Shown piece by piece: positions 32,551 to 44,192 of a stretch of DNA of 64,000 nt. The stretch is from NCBI GenBank assembly GCA_034359265.1, contig CP136891.1, positions 40,788,001-40,852,000 on the forward strand, in the 5' to 3' direction. Below the pieces are notes generated by a model. The model saw only the letters and a program-made list of their open reading frames with translations, was not told the DNA's origin and searched no databases. Position numbers and translations under genes: made by a program. The stretch's first letter is position 1; each line of letters begins with the position of its first letter. The stretch is from Canna indica (taxonomy: Eukaryota > Streptophyta > Magnoliopsida > Zingiberales > Cannaceae).

Positions 32551-33819
32551 CACGCTACTAGAATTGTCATTGTCATCGACGACTAAGGCCATGGCTGAAT
32601 CGTCGATGAAAACTATCACGGACGGCGGGAGTCATGGCAAAAGGTCGTCACTGATGTGTGTGTCTAAAATAAGTTATGACGGCCGACCTCTACTGTCACA
32701 AGTAATCATCAGCAACAGCCACGTGTGTTGTCGCTGACTTAAACACATCAGCTACGCCGTCAGTGATATTATTAGCAACCGTGATATTTGGTGCTACCCA
32801 GGCCATCAGCCATTTACGATACGCTTTTCGCCATGGTGTAGTGACGGGCGACCGTGGGTATGCCGTGGCTGAATTTATATCCTTTAACTGAAAAAAATTA
32901 AAAATTTGAAAATTCATGTATATACAATGATATCATCAATCACAGATTAAAACTATACATTTTCAATCACATATTACAACCACAAAACCTCATACACATA
33001 CATTTTCAACCAACCATACAAATTTTACTTAAATATCATCAATCTAAGCCTCAAACCGGAGGCAAACAAGTATCAAAATATCGTATATATACAACTATAA
33101 GTATATGAACAACTATAAGCCTCAAACCAGAGGCAAACAAGTATGAAAATATGAAATGTAAAGTATAAACATCTATCAAGTATCTAAGCCTCAAACGGAG
33201 TCTAATAAATAATAAAATACAATCAAAATATAATAAATCAAAATCTCACGGCTGCTGTGGAGGTAGTGGAGGCGGTGGAGTCGACAACGACTAGGTCGGG
33301 AGCATGGACTCGGTCGAGGAGGAGGATGACTGTGACATCATCGGTAGAAGGCCCGAGTAAGATGCAATCTGAGTGAGGAGGGCATGTATGTTCTGCATCG
33401 TCTATCTCAACTCGTCAATAGTGCATATCTGCTCCACCATCGCACGTCTCTGCTCCTCCATCGACTTTCTCTGCTATTCTATCGTCGCTCTCTACTATGT
33501 TAGCTCGGACTCCAAGGCCACTATTCGGCTTTGGTCTTGTGTCCGCGATGTCGAGAACTACTCACCTGCAACAGGAGGGATTGGTGCCCCAAGTGGCCCT
33601 AACACGGCGCGTGCATGGCTACTGTCTGCAAAGCCATAAACACGACCGTGCTCCCAGCCACCTACGGCCTCGACCCATACACCCGCGTCAAACTCCTCCG
33701 GCGTGCCTCCGCGCTCGATCACGGTCCTTGTGTAGGTCTCCTACATGCGTTTATATTTTAAATAATACATATATATAAACTATAAATAAAAATTGTGTAA
33801 ATCAAATAGACATAAATAC
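32551..33819 (-). mobile_element. Terminal piece of a second CACTA element
   Basis: The end CACGCTACTAGAATTGTC is of the CACTA type, followed by subterminal GACGGC/GCCGTC-rich units to about 32870. The minus-strand coding remnant at 33250-33740 has Transposase_24 features. The element is cut at 33820 by the gypsy LTR and its other terminus is not visible in the window. It differs in sequence from the CACTA at 14534. Confidence 0.75.
33250..33740 (-). pseudogene. CACTA Transposase_24 C-terminal region
   Basis: On the minus strand it reads GGTPEEFDAGVWVEAVGGWE then HGRVYGFADSSHA, the hallmark of the Ptta/En/Spm domain, followed by a Glu/Gln/Arg-rich coiled coil (RKSMEEQRRAMVEQI) and a Ser- and Pro-rich tail. 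At least four stops interrupt it. Such TnpA-like proteins bind the subterminal repeats of the element. Confidence 0.8.
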
Positions 33820-35937
33820 TGTCACGCCCCGACTCAGGGTGCGCGTGACCGGCCAAGGTATGGGTCAGTACCCCGAAGCCAACCCTATGCACTAACCAAC
33901 ACTCATAGAAATATAACTAGAATAACATCGAAGCAACAATACCAACTTTATTAACTATTTGAAATCAATTTGATCAAGCCAAGTTCGAAAACATCACAAG
34001 TTTTAAGATAACATCCAAAAGTTTTCAAGAAACATCACAACGTTTTACAGAAATAACACAGTGCATAAACATGACTCTAGTAGACACGACTACGACTAAC
34101 AACTACTAGCTAAGAGATCTGCCCCCATGCCTGCTCTCCTGTGCGCCATGCCACTAAGTAGTACCTCACTGGTCGGGCTCTGCAAAACAACAATAAATAA
34201 ATCGTGAGTTCACGAGGAACTCAGTGAGCGGTTCTTTCTAACCTCCACTTAAAACCATGACAAATAACACATATAAGGAATTAAAAATAAGATCACACCA
34301 CATAAGTTAATCAGTTTGCCAAGACAGAAGAATGGATGAACGGGCCTCTCGGACCCTTATCCATTTCAGTAGCTCGGCCCCTAATGGCCTCAATTATATA
34401 TGGAAGGTTCGATTCTTCCCTCTATGAAACCAGGCCGGTCGGTCTATTCACAACCAGCCCATAAGAGCGTCTCAACTATGAATTATCATGCCTCGGATCC
34501 GTTGACTAGGATGGCCACTAGCCTTAGGAATCCTCCGGGTTAGGGATAGCTAGTCCCACCCAACTCGGGTCTACCGTCAGCGTGGCCCACTGACGGAATC
34601 TGAAGACCCTCCGCCACTCGGGTCTAACACCTAGCGGGCCCGCTGATGCAATCTCAAGACCCCATAAAACCGCTGAGTAGTGTGGTAGCCATTTGACTAA
34701 TGACACTGCTTGGTAGACCATCTCAACCACAATCGAAATTAGGTTGTGCATATTTCCTCATGTTTTGCTTTCCGAGCATTGCCCATATCCGACCCTATCC
34801 CCTCGGGTCACCTTATTTGGATGTTGAAATCCGTTGACTATCCCTTGGTGTAGAACCTAGCAATTACACTTGTTTCTAAGTTGAATATCCCAACAAGGTA
34901 CCAAGACCTTTCTTTCTAATGTTGTTAGAACGTACAAAATATACATTTAAAATTTGCTATCAACTACTAAGATGAACAGTAATCATGTTATGCAAATTAA
35001 CCCTAACAGTAAGCATGGAAGAAGGGATTAAGATGACATAACGTGAGATCCAACGTATCGATCCGAACAGTCCCCACTTTCCACCCCTCTGCAATGCTCG
35101 CCCGACTCAAGCAGGGTAATAACCTGCTCGGCCGAGTCCCCTAGGGATGATAAACATGGTTGCAGCAACAATACAATAATAAATCCAAAGGATTAAATCA
35201 TATCGAACATAAGGCGATCCACGAGTCGCTAGACGAGCGAGGAAATTGGGGAAAATTTCGGCATGACCTTTCCCCTTTTTCCTCCACTCGGCCAGCCCTC
35301 AAAAACATGAAATAGATCTGATTTAAACATAAAATAGCAGGTATACATATCGATTAAAGTTCAAACACGAGAAGACGCATCGATCGGCAAGAAAAACTCA
35401 TGAAAAGAATCTGATTTCAAACTACTAGGGTCGGCTACCTGCCTCCCCTCATAAGCACTCTAACCACTCACCTTGATTGGATCTCGAGGAAGCCTCGATG
35501 AAGATGAGTTCCGATCTCCTAGAGCATCAATGCGAACTCGGTGCCGACAAGATCTCCCCTCTCTCCATCTCTCTCCCTTTTCCGTCTTGCTCGGGTTATG
35601 TGCGACTCCAAGATGAGCCGCACGGCTCATGATGAGGGATTATATTCCCTCATCCACTAAAGACTCAATTGCTCCTCTTATGACTTAGCCTCTACTCGAT
35701 TCGATACGAGTCCGATTCGGGCTCCGATTCTATCTGCACTCATGAGTCGAACTCGACTTTAATAAGATATCTTATGCATAAAAGGAAATAACCATTGATC
35801 TAATTTAAACTTCATATTTTCATGGGTCGGGTTATACCTTCTGCTCGAGACGATTCCGCGGCTCGACCCGAGTAACCCCCGATCCAGTGCGCTGCACCAA
35901 AATAGATTTTTATATTAAGAAATTTTTGGGTCTTAAA
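33820..35937 (-). mobile_element. 3' LTR of the minus-strand chromovirus
   Basis: It spans plus-strand TGTCACGCCCC to GGGTCTTAAA, 2,118 bp. The terminal base pattern expected (TCTTACA) reads TCTTAAA, one change. It is shorter than the 2,546-bp LTRs at 21454 and 53810 and only moderately similar to them, so it is a related subfamily. Confidence 0.85.
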
Positions 35938-35949
35938 ACCTTCCCCCCT

Positions 35950-36324
35950 TAAGGGAAATTCGTCCTCGAATTTAGTTGGGATACAAGGACTTATCGGCTC
36001 TCTCAATTCTCGCTCTATCTCCCAAGTGGCCTCTTGTACAGAGTGGTGCTCCCACCTAACTTTTACCATGGGAATCTCCTTGGACCTCAGCTTCCTGATC
36101 TGCCGGTCAAGTATCTCCACTAGCCTCTCCTCATACGAGACTACCATGTCTACCTCAACCGCAGCTAGCTCAATCACATGGGACTCATCCCTCACATATC
36201 TCCGAAGCATTGACACATGGAAAATTGGGTGAACTCTGCTTAGACTAGCAGGCAAAGCCAGTTCATAAGCCACCGCGCCTCTTCGCTTGAGGATAGGGAA
36301 AGGCCCAATGAACCTAGGGCTCAA
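35950..36324 (-). pseudogene. Integrase C-terminus with chromodomain
   Basis: Chromodomains steer integration toward modified chromatin. The frame starts [13 protein letters not shown], the end of the GPY/F module, passes the linker [20 protein letters not shown] and reaches the chromodomain [20 protein letters not shown] then [12 protein letters not shown]. The final YPSLF-type residues present at 60340 are replaced, and the frame reads through the polypurine tract into the LTR. One stop separates it from the catalytic core. Confidence 0.85.
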
Positions 36325-36327
36325 CTT

Positions 36328-37260
36328 TCATTTCTTCCCAAATCGGAGCACTCCTTTCATAGGAGAAGCCTTTAGGAATACTAAGTCGCCCTCAGTGAAC
36401 TCCAACTCTCTGGCTTTCTTATTGGCATACATTTTCTGGCGACTCTGAGCCGCCAACAGCCTTTCCTTTATCAGCTGCACCTTCTTCACTACCTCCTCAA
36501 CCAAGTCCGGACCAACCAGGAGAGTCTCTCTTATCTCAAACCAGCCCACAGGAGACCTACACCGCTGCCCGTATAATGCCTCGAAGGGAGCCATGCCAAT
36601 GCTGCTGTGAAAGCTATTATTGTAGGCGAACTCGATCAATGGCAGGTGTTTCTCCCAACCGCTTGCTAGGTCCAGAACGCAAACCCTCAGCATGTCTTCC
36701 AAGGTTTGGATGGTTTTCTCAGACTGACCGTCTGTTTGCGGATGGAAAGCCGTGCTGAAATGCACTTGGGTGCCCAAGGCTTCTTGGAAAGACTGCCAAA
36801 ACTGGGCTGTGAACTGGGTACCTCGATCTGATATGATCATCATTGAGGTACCATGGTAAGCCACAATCCTGTCTAGAAACAGTCGGGCGTACTGCTCCGC
36901 AGAAAAGGTCTTCTTCATTGAAATGAAGTGTGCGGTCTTGGTTAACCGGTCCACTACCACCCAAATGGAGTCAAAGCCGTCTTTTGACTTAGGCAACCCG
37001 GTCACCAGGTCCGTGGTGATTTTCTCCCACTTCCACTCGGGCACTTCGAGGTTCTGTAGTAGCCCCGTGGGCTTCAGGTGTTCGGCCTTTACCTATTGGC
37101 AGATCAGACATTTGGATACAAACTCTGCTACCTCTCTTTTCATGCCCTTCCACCAGTAATGTTGTCTTAAATCTTGGTACATTTTGGTGGCCCTCGGATA
37201 CATTGTATAAGTGGAACGATGACCCCACTAAAGGACTTGTCTGCGCACCTTTGCCATATC
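36328..37260 (-). pseudogene. Chromovirus integrase, zinc and catalytic core
   Basis: The 238-codon open frame at 36328-37044 keeps a full D,D,E set: TTDLVTGLPKSK, ISDRGTQFTAQF and [12 protein letters not shown]. It continues through FEALYGQRCRSP to the GPY/F start. Upstream, the HHCC zinc region (HRSTYTMYPRATKM, then CLICQ) is interrupted by stops, and the second histidine context M-H-P has become M-Y-P. Integrase inserts cDNA into the genome. The core is the best-kept piece of this copy. Confidence 0.9.
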
Positions 37261-37559
37261 TGGCACCACAATTCAATCTTTGAACCTCAGCACACCCTCT
37301 GAGTCCAGTTTGAAGCCATTCTCTGCATCGCCTCTCTGCACTAAGTCCTTCGTCAGCGCACAAAAGTCGTCCTCTCCCTGCGCGGCATGCAACATACCCA
37401 CCAGTGTGGGTTGTACCCAAAGGTATGCCAACAAGGCACCTAAAGCTAACACTATCAAGGTTGTACCCCCATCTAAGCACAGCGCCAATTCTCGAGCTAA
37501 AGGCCTCCGCTTGATTTCCAAATGAGCCAAACTGCCCATGGATTTTCTGCTTAGAGCAT

Positions 37560-38636
37560 CTGCTACCACATTGGCTTTCCCCGGGTGGTACATAATGGTG
37601 CAGTCATAATCCTACAGATAGTGCCGCCAAAGCTTCAGTGCAAAAACCACCGCCGCTAGCTTTAGGTCGTGCGTCAGATAGTTCTTTTCATGAACTTTCA
37701 GCTGGCGGGATGCATTGGCTATAACCCTGCCAAACTGCATCAGCACGCAGCCTAGGCCAACCCGAGAGGCATCACAGAAGACTACAAACCCTCTTGAGCT
37801 GGAAGGTACGGCCAACACGGGTGCCGACATCAAGCATTTCTTGAGCTTATGGAAGCTCGCCTCACACTTGTCATCCCAAACAAATTTGTCATCCCTACAC
37901 TTTCTAAGCAGAACTAACACTTGGAGAATTTAGCAAACAACCGGTGCTCTCTGAGGGTTTCCAGGACCATCCTCAAGTGCTCAGAGTGCTCCTCCTCACT
38001 CTTGGAGTATACTAAGATGTCATCAAAGAAGACGATCACAAAACTATCCAGGTACTCCTTAAATACCCTGTTCATCAGGTCCATGAAAGCAGTAGGTGCA
38101 TTGGTCAGACCAAAAGACATCACTAGGAACTCGTAGTGGCCATAGCGAGTCCTGAAGGCAGTCTTTGGCACATCGCAGTCCTGGATTCTCAGCTAATGGT
38201 ATCCGAACCTTAAGTCTATCTTCGAAAACCATCGTGTCCCTTGCAGTTGGTCAAACAAATCATCTATCCTCGGTAGTGGGTAATGATTCTTGACTATCAC
38301 CTTGTTCAGTTGCCTATAGTCGATGCACATGCGCATCAACCCATCCTTCTTCTTCTTCACGAAGAGTACTGGGGCACCCCACGGTGAGGCACTCGGCCGG
38401 ATGAAGCCCTGGTCCAGCATCTCCTGAAGTTGCACTTTTAGCTCCTTGAGTTCGGCCGGCGCCATCCTATAGGGTGGGATGGAGATCGGCTTTACCCTAG
38501 GCTGCAAATCAATGCAGAAATCCACTTCCCTCCTGGGCGGCAATTCTGGCAACTCCTCGGGAAATACATTGGGGAACTCGTAAACTACCTGAGTACCACT
38601 GATATTCCCTGCCGCATCTCCTTTTTCCTCTGCCAC
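37560..38636 (-). pseudogene. Chromovirus RT and RNase H, internally deleted
   Basis: RT begins at about 38636 and shows the fingers-palm sequence with [12 protein letters not shown], then a stop where the family has GYHQLRI, then [18 protein letters not shown] and the catalytic [10 protein letters not shown]. It breaks after LFAKFSKC (37914): the thumb and connection, roughly 230 bases, are missing. RNase H follows ([17 protein letters not shown], then [15 protein letters not shown]), and about 110 bases are missing before DYDCTIMYHPGKANVVADAL. Confidence 0.85.
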
Positions 38637-38816
38637 AGATACGAATGCAAGAAAGGATCGGCAGCCCCCCTGAAGCAGTTTACGAGCCTTAAGGGTTGAG
38701 ATGACCCCAATCGGCTCGCTTCTTCCCTCTCATTGGAAGGTGAACTGCGGCAACCCAGGATCGCTGAACATGACTGTCTTATCCCTACAATCCAGTAACG
38801 CAAAGTGCTCCGCCAG

Positions 38817-39293
38817 CTAATTCATGCCGAGAATGACATCGTGTTCAAGTGTGGGTAGGAGTGTCAAATCTGCCCTCAATGCATGGCCGCAGATGATCAC
38901 TTCGCAGCCTTGAAAAATTGATTTGGCTAAGATTGCCTCACCCGTAGGCGTTGATACTAGAAATGGCCCGTTGGGTAAAGAAGGTGCCATAGCTAACTTA
39001 GCATCAAATTTGGTAGATACAAACGAGTGCGTCGCGCCCGGATCAAACAGAACATATACAGTAGATGAACATAGTAAAATAGTACCTGTCACTACTTCTC
39101 TAGATGCCTCTGCCCCATCGCGGTTCATGGCACAAACTCGGGCAAACAGTTTCTCAGAGTGACTAGGCTGTGGTCCTCTGCTTTGCGTCTGACCTTTTTG
39201 TGCCACTGACCCCACTGACATCGGCGTTTTTCCCTTTGACAGCTCAGCTATCTGGCCACCTCTGTCCAGGCAATCCTTCCTAAAGTGTTCCAC
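38817..39293 (-). pseudogene. Chromovirus retropepsin with gag knuckle
   Basis: It carries a knuckle CFRCEQVEHFRKDC near its start (39270-39312) and the protease motif VLFDPGATHSFVS followed by LEHDVILGMN, where a stop occurs in place of the usual D-W. The C-terminal protease segment continues after the stop toward 38650. Protease would cut the polyprotein. Confidence 0.85.
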
Positions 39294-39299
39294 CTGCTC

Positions 39300-40440
39300 A
39301 CATCTGAAACACGCATCTGTGCGGCCAAAGCAAGCTCCCTAGTGTTTTCGATTACAACGACCACACTGCAGCATGCTCGACTTCTGCGTAGCTCCCCCTG
39401 ACTCTGCCTATCTCACTGCCCCTGACCCTGAGCCTCCGTGGCCCCAGCTACTGCTGTGCCCATGGCTCTGCTGGTGATCTGCGGTGGTCACAGTTCCCTC
39501 CGAATGCCACGGCCGACCTCTTGACCCTTGAGACTGAAACTTTTTCTTGGGTGACCCATCTTTCCTCTCGAACGACACTAGTGTTTCCTTCTGGAGGGCC
39601 TCATCCACTACCCGTGCAAATGTGGAGTCCTCGGTGTAATGGAGAAACCTGCCTATCTGAGGTCTCAGACCCCCCACGAACCTCTTCACCGTTGCGGTCT
39701 CGGTAGCCACGAGAGTTGGGTGGTACCTAGAGAGCCTGGTTAACTCCATCTCATACTCAGCTACTGTCATACCTCCAGACTGGCACAGCAGCTCAAAATC
39801 TCGTGCTTGCTTATTGCGAACACTCATCGGCAAATACTGCTCCTCAACAGCGGCCTTAAATTCTTCCCAGGTGGGAGGTGGTGCGTGTGATGCCCTATGG
39901 CCCCTCCAGGTATGCAGCCAATATTTGGCAGGTCCCCTTAGCTGCAGGCCGTCCATACGCGCCATAGCCTCTGAGGAACATCCCAACTCTATACACACCT
40001 TGTGACAGTCCCCCAGAAACTCGGTGACTTCCACTTGCTGGTCTGTACCAGTGAATACTGGCGGCCTGAACTTGATGAAATAAGCGTATGTAGGTGCTCC
40101 TGGGTCCCTAACCTGTGGTGCTACTGGCTCAGCCACCTCCGGTACCACAGGGGCTGTGGGTACCGGCTGGGGCGATTGCTACTGCAGTTGCATCTGTTGT
40201 CTCAACTCCTGCTCCCTGTGGAGCGCTTTTGTTAGTTGAGCTACCTGTGCCTGAAGTTGCACAACTGCCGAATCATGGCCCTCTACCTCAGACTGCTCTC
40301 TGTCACGGCCTCGGCACCGACCTTGGCCTCGCCCCCAGCCTCAGCCTTGGCCTCGGCATTTGGTCGAATTGCTACCACTACCACTCAGAGCAGCATTTCG
40401 AGCCTCCCTCGAACTAGTATAAAATAATAATAACACCATT
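39300..40440 (-). pseudogene. Chromovirus gag, minus strand
   Basis: A 246-codon frame (39408-40148) holds the capsid region: FTGTDQQVEVTEFLGDCHKV, AKYWLHTWRGH, WEEFKAAVEEQYLPMSVRNK, MTVAEYEMELTRLSRYHPTL and RPQIGRFLHYTEDSTFARVV. An N-terminal Arg/Gly-rich and Gln-rich part extends to about 40440 with stops. The C-terminal link to the knuckle is broken by stops at about 39345 and 39415. Confidence 0.9.
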
Positions 40441-40650
40441 AATATTAACCAACTCATTCAATTAAAATTTAAGCTACTAACCGCATGGTGCGCTGAGTGC
40501 TGTTGTGGTTGTCCGATCTCATAGCATAACTATACCGCACGTAGACATGATAGCATATGTCTCGTTCGGTACCCACTTCCTAGTCGTAGTTCCATGTTTG
40601 TTATCATCAAAACCGAGATTAAGACCAAGGTTGAAAACCTAAAGCCAACA

Positions 40651-40664
40651 ATCTCCCCCTTTTT
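40651..40664 (-). other. Copia polypurine tract
   Basis: Minus strand CATCAAAAAGGGGGAGAT directly precedes the LTR start at 40650, the normal site of plus-strand priming. Confidence 0.8.
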
Positions 40665-40872
40665 GATGATGACAAACATCCTTAAAAAAATATATCATTA
40701 AAGCATAGAGGATATCAACTAAGGGTTTTCTCCCCCTATCTATATGCATGCATTTCCTATACTTTTCTCCCCTTTACCTATAATTTTCTCCCCCTTTACC
40801 TATCATTTTCTCCCCCTTTTGACATCAATCAAAAAGGGCAAAAAAGGTCAAACAAGTCAAAGGGATGAAAAA

Positions 40873-40875
<3 letters not shown>

Positions 40876-40906
<31 letters not shown>
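40876..40906. repeat. AT dinucleotide microsatellite
   Basis: About fifteen AT units in the copia 3' non-coding region. Confidence 0.95.
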
Positions 40907-40909
<3 letters not shown>

Positions 40910-42599
40910 GTTGAGACTCTAAAGGTTATTTTCATGAAATATGAAAATCTCAATTAAAGGGATGGAAAAGAATATTTGATATGAAACAAAATCATACATG
41001 ATACAAGAGAGTGATAGATACAATTCAAAACTAAATCATGTATGCACTCAAGTATGAATGTACTCATATCTTTTTCATGACATTTTTAGATTTTATTCAA
41101 ACCTTCAAAATATCAAGATATAGTCATGTAAAACATGTATATCAAGTTTGAAGTGAAAAGAATGTCATTTGATCCAAATATGAACTTAGCACGTTTTCAT
41201 TTGAAATAAGCATGAAAACATGAAAAATGCTAAGTATCAAGTTTTGCTATCTACTCATGTTTTCTCATATTTTAAGCATCTAGACATTAAACATGAGAGA
41301 ATACCAATTGTTGACTTAGGTTAAACTATACTTCAAGATTTGAAATACCAATTGTTGGATGAAAATTTTGATACCAATTATTGAATGGTCATTTGAAATG
41401 CATGTATCAAGTTTGAACTCAAAATGAATTTTCAATGTTCATTTTTCATCCTATATTGATTTTAATAAACAAATGAATATTTCTAGCTATCATCCAAGTT
41501 ATCAAAATCATTCCTAGAAATGATTGCACTAAAAAAATTGTGTGAATGATATTAGAAATGGAATCCAAATGGTATACATGAGTTTTCATTTGAAGTTTTT
41601 GAAGAAAAAATCAAAGTATCGGAAAGATTGATATTTCAAGAAGAATGATACTTTGCGTTTTCGAAATCTAATTTCAAAATTCCATTATAAATCAAATTCT
41701 TGATAAAACTTTTCAAAATTTTACTGAAGAACCTAGATTTTTCAGTGAGTGTCCAGTTTCAAGGATCAGTTAAAAGGGATTTTTCTATATTTCTCTAGAA
41801 ATAACAGAAAATGTTATCACTTGTTGGGTGACATGGCATTTTCTTAATTTTTAGTTATTCTTAAAGCATGTTCAATTTTCATTTAAACTTTTATGACACC
41901 ATAAAGTGACCATGTAAAGAAATGTATGTCAAGTTTGAAATGAAGATTATATCCTAAAGTTAAGATATCAACCTAGCATGGTTTCTTCAAAACTAAGCTA
42001 GTTATCATGAAACTTGCTAAGTGTCAATCTTATTATTTACTCATGATTTTTCAAACTTAAACCTATGGATACCTAACATGAGTAAATCTAAACATGTTTC
42101 TCAAGTATGGATTGAAAATGAGACCATTAAGTCAACTTGTTGACTTGGGTCAACTTGGTTCAAGAGAGGTTTTCATGAAACTGCCTATATGTCATTTTTT
42201 TCATATCTATATGAATTTTTCACTTTAAGTGCTTTAGAAACATGTCATACCTATTCCTAAACATGTCACACGCACAAATCCAAAAATAGTTTCAAATAAT
42301 AGTTAAAAATACAAATGAAAAGAGCTTAAAATAAAACCAAGAATCCGTGCTCTTTTTTAAGCCTTGAAACCTCCAACTCGTCGAGTCGTAGAGCTCGAAT
42401 CAATTCCTGAGTTGAGGCAGAGTGTGCGCTTGAAGAAGTTGTCGCCAGAAGAACAGAGCGCAAGCAATTTATCTTTTGGAAGGCTTTGATCTCTCTTTTT
42501 GATGCTCAATAATATCTGTATCAGTGAGAGTAGAAGAGTTAAAGAGAGTAGATGAATGATATTTATAGCCTCTCAAAGAAACAGCAGCTCAACGGTTAG

Positions 42600-42920
42600 A
42601 AAACTATCCGTTACCAACGCTCGGTCGATTGGCTGGTCGACCGACCGATCGACCGCTCGAATGATCACTGCCTTCCTCTTTGTGTGCGGTCGACCGACGA
42701 GTCGACCGCCAGACGCAAAACCTACGATCCTCAATTCGGTCGACCCGTTGGTCGACCGACGCAAGTTCGTTGCGTCCTCTGCCAGATTTTGGCTTCAATC
42801 GGTCAACCAACCAGTCGACTGAAGTAGCCACTGCCGCTTTTTGGCATCATTCGATCGATCGACCGGTGGACCGACAAGGCTATTGCCTTTTTTCTTACAC
42901 TATTCGGTCGACCGAACATA
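42600..42920. repeat. GTCGACC/GATCGACC palindrome cluster in a copia U3
   Basis: Many imperfect copies of CGGTCGACCGA and CGATCGACCG lie within 320 bases of the LTR, just upstream, on the minus strand, of a TATA-like box at 42558-42568. The solo LTR at 3246 has the same arrangement at 4060-4145. Palindromic clusters upstream of a TATA box could be regulatory, but this is an inference. Confidence 0.75.
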
Positions 42921-43261
42921 GGCTGATATTGATTTTTCAGCCCTTTTTCTTGCGCGCTTTATTTCTGGGTTCCGACTTTCAACGAGCATCAACTTGGAGA
43001 GCTTTTCATTTGATCTTTGGACTCATCCAATGCAACTTTGATGCACTCATCGAGATTCGAGAAATTTCCGTGATGAACCCGAGCGCGACTATCAATGTTC
43101 TTCCGATTTTCTGATTTCTTCTAATATTTTCGATCGAGCGATCGAGGACATCGATCGCTAGCTGATATGGAACCTGAAAGTTTTCTTAGTGAAATATTAG
43201 TTCCATGTTTGTTATCATCAAATATGAGATTAAGACCAAGGTTGAAAACCTAAAGCCAACA

Positions 43262-43415
43262 GCTTATATTCTACTTGAATCATTCTCCATAAATCCATGC
43301 CTAGTGATTGTAGGAAGCCATTCATGCGTATCTTCCAATAGACATAGTTGTTTCCATCGAACAATGGTGGAGTATGAGTAGAGGACCCTTGAGCTAGTTG
43401 GATTTCACTAGTCAT
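43262..43415 (-). pseudogene. Copia gag N-terminus
   Basis: It reads MTSEIQLAQGSSTHTPPLFD and GNNYVYWKIRMNGFLQSLGM, the typical start of SIRE-like gag, then runs into the neighbouring LTR at 43261. The start codon at 43415 is supported by the same start in the copy at 7895. Confidence 0.85.
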
Positions 43416-43458
43416 TCTAAATTGTAGGGTAGATGGTTAAACCTAATCCTACGACCTT

Positions 43459-43470
43459 GCTCTGATACCA
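43459..43470 (-). other. Primer binding site of the copia at 43262
   Basis: GCTCTGATACCA on the plus strand, two bases from the LTR end at 43473. Confidence 0.9.
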
Positions 43471-44192
43471 ATTGTTGAGTGAACATACACACTAGAAGGG
43501 GGTTGAATAGTGTTGGGTGATTTTTTACTTCTACTTCAATTTCTCTTAAATCAATTCCAACTTCAACCAAAAGTAAGTGCAACTAAATGATGTTCATTAG
43601 CAAGTATGAAACACAATTATAAGCAATCACACAAGACAATGCAAACACAAGAGATTATAGTGGTTCGGCCAACCGCCTACTCCACTATATTTGCTCCACA
43701 CCAAGGATTTCTAACCAACTCCTTTATAGACTTTGTGTTTCCCTTTGAATACAACCGAGGACTCGATTGTCAACCCTTTGAAAACTCCTCAAACCTATTC
43801 ACCTAAGCAAAACACAATTCTACAAAGTAAACCCTAAGTGTTTACACTAGCACACCTAGCAAGCTAATCAATGAAGAACAAGTTCAAGTAACAAGTAAAA
43901 TTACAATGAAAAGAGCTAAAGAGTAAACCACAACTAAAAGCTCTTCTCCAAGCCTTCAATGCCTCCAACTCCACAAGATGTTGAGGTCGAATCGAAGCCG
44001 GAGTCAAGGGAAGATGAGTGCTTGAGAGAAATTGACGATCAGACCCTTTTTGACAATTTTGCAATTCTCCGAGCGAAGTTCGCATGCGTATCGTAACCTC
44101 AACATGAACTCAAAACTTCACACATATATTAAATACATGTTTGTTATCATAAAAATAAAGATCGAAGCCAAAGGGGAAGCCTTGGGCCAACA

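Larger units (their letters stand above)
33820..40590 (-). mobile_element. Tekay-type chromovirus, minus strand, truncated
   Basis: From right to left: gag (40440-39300), protease (39293-38817), RT (38636-37914), RNase H (37920-37560), integrase (37260-36328), GPY/F and chromodomain (36324-35975), polypurine tract (35939-35948) and a 3' LTR (33820-35937). The leader is cut at about 40590, some 30 bases short of the expected primer site, and the 5' LTR is absent. Several small deletions and stops interrupt pol. Confidence 0.9.
40591..43261 (-). mobile_element. SIRE-like copia, deleted between 5' LTR and 3' end
   Basis: The right end at 43261 and an inner boundary at 40650 both read AAGCCAACA on the plus strand, that is TGTTGGCTTTAGG on the minus strand, and the next 60 bases are nearly identical. 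At 40650 the boundary is followed inward by a polypurine tract (AAAAAGGGGGAGAT). So 42310-43261 is the start of the 5' LTR, 40651-42300 the 3' non-coding part and 40591-40650 the first 60 bases of the 3' LTR, cut by the chromovirus. The 5' LTR tail, primer site, gag and pol are missing between 42300 and 42310. Confidence 0.75.
43262..44192 (-). mobile_element. Copia 5' LTR, primer site and gag start
   Basis: The LTR spans 43473-44192 (720 bp; minus strand TGTTGGCCCAAGG to CACTCAACA). Its primer site is at 43459-43470 and is followed by the first 50 codons of gag, cut at 43262 by the LTR of the next copia element. The gag start and flanking leader closely match the copy at 7700-7940. Confidence 0.85.

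Noticed and set aside
36923..37525. Plus-strand frames over the chromovirus pol
   Set aside because: They are on the strand opposite integrase and RNase H and reflect codon bias of the real genes.
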